Source: Promethearchaeota archaeon (lineage in GTDB: Archaea > Asgardarchaeota > Lokiarchaeia > Sigynarchaeales > SOKP01). From it: a DNA stretch of 5,571 nt. The stretch lies in NCBI GenBank assembly GCA_014729315.1, contig WJKD01000645.1, forward strand, positions 1 through 5,571. The letters run 5' to 3'. A program made the translations under genes and the position numbers. Position 1 is the stretch's first letter. Every line of letters starts with the position of its first letter. Under the pieces are notes generated by a model that ran no database searches, was not told the origin of the DNA, and saw nothing but the letters and a program-made list of their open reading frames with translations. Below are positions 1 through 3,444 of the stretch, piece after piece.

Positions 1-112
1 ATATTTAGAGATTGAAAAGATATTACAGAAACTTGGAAAGCGACTAAACCTTAATATGGCGGAGTTAGACTTATATCTATGGTATCTAGAAACAGGGAAA
101 GTTCTTAAGTAA
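1..112 (+). CDS. ogg: 8-oxoguanine DNA glycosylase/AP lyase, Ogg2 type (C-terminal fragment, 5' end outside window)
   Basis: This is the 3' end of a gene entering from the left edge; the first complete codon is at 2-4 and the stop TAA at 110-112, leaving 36 residues. The fragment ends in DLYLWYLETGKVLK, which I recognise as the typical C-terminus of the archaeal Ogg2 family (N-glycosylase/DNA lyase, helix-hairpin-helix superfamily). These enzymes excise 8-oxoguanine from oxidised DNA and cleave the abasic site. From family knowledge, the carboxy-terminal lysine of Ogg2 enzymes helps distinguish 8-oxoguanine from guanine, and the last residue here is indeed lysine. The catalytic Lys/Asp lie outside the window and cannot be checked. 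The gene converges on the small minus-strand gene that ends at 252. The call rests on a short but distinctive C-terminal motif. Another HhH glycosylase such as an endonuclease III relative is the main alternative, but it would normally carry a C-terminal iron-sulfur cysteine cluster, absent here. Confidence 0.72.
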   Translation, partial: YLEIEKILQKLGKRLNLNMAELDLYLWYLETGKVLK

Positions 113-163
113 AGTCGTTCTTTAAACTGTTCTGAGGAAAGCATTGATTACTTCTCATTATGA

Positions 164-175
164 TTTATTTTTTCC
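164..175 (+). terminator. T-tract terminator candidate after the Ogg2 gene
   Basis: A T-rich stretch (TTTATTTTTTCC, with six T in a row at 168-173) lies about 50 bases after the glycosylase stop. No hairpin precedes it. Archaeal transcription commonly ends at oligo-T tracts on the non-template strand without a hairpin, so this is a reasonable but unproven terminator. The rest of the 113-251 spacer shows nothing I can name. Confidence 0.35.
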
Positions 176-251
176 ATGAATTGAACGATCTTGGAATCAG
201 AACGAATTTTAATAATAACAATCTTAAACAACATTTCTTACTAAAATAAGG

Positions 252-551
252 TTAAAAATTGAGTTCCTTATTTTTATTAAGGAGTGTATTGCCTAATGGG
301 ATGTCGATATTCAATTCAGCGCTTTTAATCTTTTTCTTTAAAAATTTAGCGGTGTTTTCGTTTAATATCACTTCCATTAGATTGTGGTATAACCCAATAA
401 TATTATCCGTTGCTAATTGAAAATAAAAATCTTCATCCGTTGGTGAATTCATCTTTAAAATATCGTATAAACCTTTTATCGACGATTTTATATTTTCAAA
501 ACTTTTAATCGCTTTCTCTGCTTCCTCTGCGTCAATACTCGATTTGATCAT
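252..551 (-). CDS. Small helical protein of unknown function, paralog of the gene at 752-1015
   Basis: This gene encodes 99 residues from an ATG at 549-551 to a TAA at 252-254. I do not recognise a named family. The protein is rich in K, E, I, L and N, looks mostly alpha-helical, and has no signal peptide, membrane segment, cysteine cluster or obvious catalytic motif. The start is well supported: a near-perfect Shine-Dalgarno sequence (TAAGGAGG on the minus strand) sits nine bases upstream. The strongest evidence that it is a real gene is its alignment with the neighbour at 752-1015. The two align from the first Met without a gap to about residue 36, sharing a KA..(F/Y)E.I..S..GL..ILK pattern, and then share a DF..Q...DN....L..N block. 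I count roughly 20 identities in the first 62 aligned positions. This copy has a longer C-terminal tail (about residues 80-99) that the neighbour lacks. Likely cytoplasmic; function unknown. Confidence 0.72.
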   Translation of the reverse strand: MIKSSIDAEEAEKAIKSFENIKSSIKGLYDILKMNSPTDEDFYFQLATDNIIGLYHNLMEVILNENTAKFLKKKIKSAELNIDIPLGNTLLNKNKELNF

Positions 552-560
552 ATTCTAAAA

Positions 561-568
561 CCTCCTTA
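561..568 (-). promoter_or_regulatory. Strong Shine-Dalgarno site of the 252-551 gene
   Basis: On the minus strand this reads TAAGGAGG, a near-perfect match to the anti-Shine-Dalgarno end of 16S rRNA, nine bases before the ATG. It fixes the start codon and is clearly stronger than the leader of the paralog at 752-1015, which has no obvious ribosome binding site. Confidence 0.75.
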
Positions 569-588
569 ATTAAGGAAAAAAAGTACAA

Positions 589-600
589 CTTTTTAAACTT
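589..600 (-). promoter_or_regulatory. Box A (TATA) candidate for the 252-551 gene
   Basis: On the minus strand this reads AAGTTTAAAAAG, resembling the archaeal box A consensus TTTAWATA. It lies about 40 bases before the start codon, which would place the transcript start some 15-20 bases before the ATG, just ahead of the Shine-Dalgarno site. The region is so AT-rich that chance matches are likely. The rest of the 552-751 spacer shows nothing nameable. Confidence 0.3.
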
Positions 601-740
601 AGATAAAAAAATACATTTTTGTTACGCTTAGTACGAAATAATGCAAGAAAAGTAGAGAATTAATAATTCAATTTTGTACTTGACATATCTTTAAAATTGA
701 TTCGATAGAGGGGAATTATCAAAATATTAAACTGGGGTTA

Positions 741-750
741 TAAAAAATGA
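741..750 (-). terminator. T-tract directly after the 752-1015 gene
   Basis: On the minus strand the stop codon is followed within a few bases by TCATTTTTTA, which contains a run of six T. There is no hairpin. This could terminate the upstream paralog, so that the two paralogs need separate promoters, which fits the roughly 200-base gap between them. Confidence 0.35.
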
Positions 751-751
751 A

Positions 752-1015
752 TTATAAGACTTTAGCTTCTTCTTCGTCGAATAAGATCTCTCGAAGTTTA
801 ATTCTAACTTGACGTGGAGTGTAGAAATGTTTAAGTATTTTTAAGATATTCGCATTCAAGGCTTTTAGATTATCAGCACCAGCTTGGTAAAAGAAGTCTT
901 TTTCATTTAACCTAATTTTTAGAATTTCTGATAACCCATTTAACGACTTCCTGATTTCTTCGTAGTATTCCATTGCTTTGTCAATATCTTTCTCTTCAGG
1001 TGAGTTTTCGATCAT
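752..1015 (-). CDS. Small helical protein of unknown function, paralog of the gene at 252-551
   Basis: This gene encodes 87 residues from an ATG at 1013-1015 to a TAA at 752-754. No named family is recognised. The sequence is charged and probably helical throughout, with a first helix around residues 8-33, a central block DFFYQAGADN at 40-49, and a further helical stretch to about 78 ending in an acidic tail (DEEEAKVL). There is no membrane segment, signal peptide or metal-binding motif. Its main support is paralogy with the gene at 252-551: the same length to the conserved ILK at residue 33, a one-residue gap, then matching DF..Q...DN and L..N positions. The aligned Met codons of both genes support this start, although no clear Shine-Dalgarno site precedes it. 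The gene lies divergent to the gelsolin-like gene at 1340-2065, with 324 bases between them. A DNA-binding or protein-binding role is possible, but nothing in the sequence decides it. Confidence 0.68.
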   Translation of the reverse strand: MIENSPEEKDIDKAMEYYEEIRKSLNGLSEILKIRLNEKDFFYQAGADNLKALNANILKILKHFYTPRQVRIKLREILFDEEEAKVL

Positions 1016-1064
1016 TTTAAAAATATCTTCTATAGGTTATTTTCTTATGACTAAAAAAGGAATT

Positions 1065-1075
1065 GCAATTTAAAA
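1065..1075 (-). promoter_or_regulatory. Box A (TATA) candidate for the 752-1015 gene
   Basis: On the minus strand this reads CTTTTAAATTGC when one flanking base is included, about 50 bases before the ATG. That fits a transcript start near 1040 with a leader of roughly 25 bases. The match to the archaeal TATA consensus is fair, but the background is AT-rich. Confidence 0.3.
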
Positions 1076-1076
1076 G

Positions 1077-1118
1077 TTTGTCATTTTTTTATTATTTTGT
1101 TCTAGCAAATATGACAAA
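1077..1118. repeat. 8-base inverted repeat in the divergent intergenic region
   Basis: TTTGTCAT at 1077-1084 is the exact reverse complement of ATGACAAA at 1111-1118, with 26 bases between the arms. The match extends neither outward nor inward. It lies next to the box A candidate of the 752-1015 gene, so it could be a pair of operator half-sites or a weak hairpin. Chance is also possible in such AT-rich DNA. The rest of the 1016-1339 spacer holds only promoter-like AT-rich sequence. Confidence 0.35.
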
Positions 1119-1265
1119 AATCGCAAAAAAAGTCCGATAAAAGTGAGAATTCAATTTTATGCTCTAGTATATTATAGAAGACTAATATCAAATCAATTGA
1201 CAGTCCTTTTTAAAGTTCTAATAATGTAAATTTATAAATAATGACTGAGATAATCAATATAAAAA

Positions 1266-1278
1266 TTTTAAATATAAT
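1266..1278 (+). promoter_or_regulatory. Box A (TATA) candidate for the gelsolin-like gene
   Basis: TTTTAAATATAAT contains TTTAAATA, an exact match to the archaeal box A consensus TTTAWATA. It lies about 65-70 bases before the ATG, predicting a transcript start near 1297-1300 and a leader of about 40 bases that contains the GAGG ribosome binding site. No clear purine-rich BRE stands out apart from the A-run just upstream. Confidence 0.42.
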
Positions 1279-1327
1279 TCTTTATTTTTGAAAAGAACTA
1301 TATTAAATAATTATTTTTAAGACTTGC

Positions 1328-1331
1328 GAGG
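1328..1331 (+). promoter_or_regulatory. Shine-Dalgarno site of the gelsolin-like gene
   Basis: GAGG (within GCGAGGAAAA) lies eight bases before the ATG at 1340. This is normal spacing and supports the chosen start. Confidence 0.6.
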
Positions 1332-1339
1332 AAAAGTTC

Positions 1340-2065
1340 ATGAAATATGCATTGATGTTTTCCGTATTACAAGGAGGAGTAATAAAACCCATTAAATGGG
1401 GCAGAGAAAATTTCCAGCCCGATCAGTCTATAATTGTATTAGATGAATATACACCAGCTATTTGGTTATGGCATGGCTCAAAGCAGAGTTTAGTCACCAG
1501 AAGAATTGCAAATAGGCAAGCTGAATCGTTAAAAGGACACGGTTATACTGCAGGAGAAAGCATTATAGGGAGTCAAATTCGAAAAGTTTTCGAGATAGAA
1601 AGCCGAAAGTTGGGAAAAGATCCCGAAACTGACGAGATCAATGAAAAATTCGAGGAAATATTAAATAGAAAATACTCTAAAGTAAACGAATTTATAGTTA
1701 ATTTTTCAATGGAAGGTGAGGAGGAGAAAATAGGTAAATTGAAACCCAGAGGAAAGGAATTTATTGAAGAGAAAGAGTCGGACCTAAGAGCCGAAGAAGC
1801 TTCGATTTTAAAAGAAAAACCAAAACCAGTACAAAATTTATCGTCCTCAACTAAACCAAAAGAAGAACCTTTAGATATTAAAAAGGCGCAATATAAATTT
1901 GAGAAAAGAGTTGAAGAAGTGGACAAACCATCAACTGCCTCGAAAGGAACAACTCAACAAGAAGATTTAATTCAGAAAATGTTAAAAAGAATTGACGCCT
2001 TAGAAAATAAGGTTAATAATTTAACAAAATCTTTTGAAGAATTTAAAAAATCACATAATAGCTGA
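1340..2065 (+). CDS. Gelsolin-like domain protein with charged linker and C-terminal coiled coil (Asgard-type)
   Basis: This gene encodes 241 residues from an ATG with GAGG at good spacing. Residues about 28-66 follow the core pattern of a gelsolin/ADF-H-like repeat: a hydrophobic strand ending in a turn (IIVLDEYTP, 31-39), a second strand with paired tryptophans and a glycine (AIWLWHGSKQ, 40-49), and an amphipathic basic helix (RRIANRQAESL, 54-64). In gelsolins the equivalent reads roughly 'vLDtg..iyvWvGk.as..Er..A'. Residues about 100-205 are rich in K, E, P and S and probably disordered. Residues 207-236 form a coiled coil with hydrophobics at I211, M214, I218, L221, V225, L228, F232 and F235, exactly the a/d spacing. 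No signal peptide or membrane segment is visible. Single- and double-domain gelsolin proteins are known in Asgard archaea, where some regulate actin assembly; this role here is inference. The fold call is from pattern only and could be another domain conserved in Asgard archaea. The gene stands alone, flanked by divergent and convergent neighbours. Confidence 0.66.
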   Translation: MKYALMFSVLQGGVIKPIKWGRENFQPDQSIIVLDEYTPAIWLWHGSKQSLVTRRIANRQAESLKGHGYTAGESIIGSQIRKVFEIESRKLGKDPETDEINEKFEEILNRKYSKVNEFIVNFSMEGEEEKIGKLKPRGKEFIEEKESDLRAEEASILKEKPKPVQNLSSSTKPKEEPLDIKKAQYKFEKRVEEVDKPSTASKGTTQQEDLIQKMLKRIDALENKVNNLTKSFEEFKKSHNS

Positions 2066-2113
2066 ATTTGAGAATTTCTATCATAGATATGACATATTAG
2101 TTATTAGATTCCC

Positions 2114-2140
2114 TTAATTTTTTCCATTTTCTTATTTCTT
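2114..2140 (+). terminator. T-rich terminator candidate after the gelsolin-like gene
   Basis: About 50 bases after the stop, a pyrimidine-rich tract contains T6 at 2118-2123 and T4 at 2127-2130. There is no hairpin. This is typical of archaeal oligo-T termination in a convergent spacer. Confidence 0.4.
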
Positions 2141-2163
2141 CTCAAAGATTGTTGATTTTAAAC

Positions 2164-2178
2164 CAAAAAAAGAAGAAT
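2164..2178 (-). terminator. T-rich terminator candidate for the minus-strand BioD-DRTGG gene
   Basis: The plus strand carries A7 at 2165-2171 followed by AGAAG-type purines, so the minus strand reads TTCTTCTTTTTTTGG. It lies about 100 bases after the stop at 2273. It mirrors the T-tract at 2114-2140, so the convergent spacer has a candidate terminator on each strand. Confidence 0.38.
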
Positions 2179-2272
2179 AAGCCAACTAAATAACACTTAA
2201 AACATTTGTAATGGATTAGAAAAAGACTTATACTAAAATAATAAATCACTAAGACATAGCTAATTCGCTACC

Positions 2273-3337
2273 TTATTGTAGGAGAAGATCCCATTTAACG
2301 CCACTCTTAATTGTTTCTAATACTAAATCGATCTCAGCCTCTTGTATTCCTGGATGAAGCCTTTCCATGTTTCGAATCGTCGTATATGTATCACTAGGAG
2401 ATAGAATTATGGGGATACCTATTGAATTCGCAGCACTGATTACCTTAATGTCTGGCTGAATAAACCCAGTTAAAATTAAAGCAGAAACATCCTGATTTAA
2501 CGCTGCCAAAGCTAAATCAGTCCGATCTCCGCCGGTGATAACAGCAGCTCGCTTTACTTGTCTTAAATATTTTAACGCTGCTTGAGCGTTCATTGCTCCA
2601 ATGACATAGGTCTCAACTATATTATCAAGTCCCGCCGAAGCTGCTTCGTTTAGTAATTCTCCTCCAATTGCATACATCATTTCTGAAACTCTTGGCGCTA
2701 ATAACTCAATACTTTTGCCTATTACTCCTAAAATCGGAATACCGTATCTTTTTATGTGATTTTCTTGAAGTTCTTCGATCCTTGCTTGATAATCATAGTC
2801 GATTTTATTGAAAATAACACCTTTGATGTTGATTTTCCTAAATTTAAAGTATTTAAGCGTGAAGAATAGGTTGTCAATACATTTATCTGATGATTCTGTT
2901 TCAATAAATACTAATTCATTGATGTCTAAGGCTTCAGCTATGCTTATGTCGTCCAGACCAACTCTAATATACTTTTTTATAGTCGGATTGCCTTCGATTA
3001 CCACATAATCCATGTCTTTAACAATTTTATCGTATGCGTCTCTAATTTTTTGTAAATTCGTTTCTTTTTGAGCAGAATCAATGAGATCTACATAATAACA
3101 ATCGGGTATCGAGACTGGCGAATGTAGATCGTAAGGGATATCGCTTGAGATAACTGTATTTTGTATAAATCCCACATCAACATCCGCTTTGTTCGTGAAA
3201 GCACCTTTAGGTATACCAATAGGTTTAAAATAAGCGACATTTTTTCCTTCGTTCTGTAATTTTCGAATGATACCAATTGATAGAAAGGTTTTCCCGACTC
3301 TTCCTCGCAAGGAACATAAATAGATTGGTTTTACCAT
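2273..3337 (-). CDS. Stand-alone BioD-like P-loop/DRTGG protein (phosphotransacetylase N-terminal family, COG0857)
   Basis: This gene encodes 354 residues from an ATG at 3335-3337. The N-terminal half is a BioD-like (dethiobiotin synthetase fold) P-loop domain: RGRVGKT at 11-17 as Walker A without the usual leading glycine, AYFKPIG at 35-41, a Walker B-like VVIEGNP at 112-118, and GVIFNKID at 173-180. The second half, from about 210 to 325, is a DRTGG domain with the signature ITGGDRTD at 267-274, followed by LILTG and SPSDTYTT. In long bacterial phosphotransacetylases these two domains precede the catalytic domain and act in regulation; here the catalytic domain is absent, as in a known family of stand-alone archaeal and bacterial proteins. 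Its reaction is unknown. It follows the ADP-forming acyl-CoA ligase by 107 bases on the same strand, suggesting a nucleotide- or acetyl-CoA-sensing role beside that enzyme (inference). The start is sound because the P-loop begins only a few residues in; the leader has only a weak GGGA-type ribosome site. True dethiobiotin synthetase is unlikely given the DRTGG domain. Confidence 0.88.
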   Translation of the reverse strand: MVKPIYLCSLRGRVGKTFLSIGIIRKLQNEGKNVAYFKPIGIPKGAFTNKADVDVGFIQNTVISSDIPYDLHSPVSIPDCYYVDLIDSAQKETNLQKIRDAYDKIVKDMDYVVIEGNPTIKKYIRVGLDDISIAEALDINELVFIETESSDKCIDNLFFTLKYFKFRKINIKGVIFNKIDYDYQARIEELQENHIKRYGIPILGVIGKSIELLAPRVSEMMYAIGGELLNEAASAGLDNIVETYVIGAMNAQAALKYLRQVKRAAVITGGDRTDLALAALNQDVSALILTGFIQPDIKVISAANSIGIPIILSPSDTYTTIRNMERLHPGIQEAEIDLVLETIKSGVKWDLLLQ

Positions 3338-3387
3338 AATAATCCCAGTTCTTAAATTTTTCTCTATTTTTTTTTAGTATTTTACCA

Positions 3388-3399
3388 TTAAATATATAC
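3388..3399 (-). promoter_or_regulatory. Box A (TATA) candidate for the BioD-DRTGG gene
   Basis: On the minus strand the spacer after the ligase gene contains GTATATATTTAA about 50-60 bases before the ATG at 3337. A transcript start near 3365 would fit. No T-tract on the minus strand separates this gene from the ligase, so readthrough from the ligase is equally possible and the two may be co-transcribed. Confidence 0.3.
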
Positions 3400-3444
3400 T
3401 TATAATATTATATAATCTTAAATTAGTTCCATTTGTTAATTGAA

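Noticed and set aside
113..251. Possible RNA gene in the convergent spacer
   Set aside because: No tRNA-like arms, GC-rich island or stable stem could be found by eye; in an AT-rich genome a structured RNA would be expected to stand out in GC content.
665..1158. Shared 11-base word AATTCAATTTT at 665-675 and 1148-1158, upstream of each small paralog
   Set aside because: It is tempting as a common regulatory site, but it consists almost only of A and T, lies at different distances from the two starts, and flanking bases do not match. Chance is likely.
1243..1293. Possible 16-codon leader peptide before the gelsolin-like gene
   Set aside because: The ATG-initiated frame ending at the TGA near 1293 overlaps the box A candidate, has no ribosome site and no regulatory peptide pattern.
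1573..1926. 117-codon open frame on the minus strand inside the gelsolin-like gene
   Set aside because: It is antisense to a better supported gene, is very rich in Ser and Phe as expected for the complement of a Lys/Glu-rich sequence, and has no family resemblance.
2808..3276. Short open frames (2808-3008 plus strand, 3088-3276 minus strand) inside the BioD-DRTGG gene
   Set aside because: Both overlap a confidently assigned gene in another frame and show no motif of their own.
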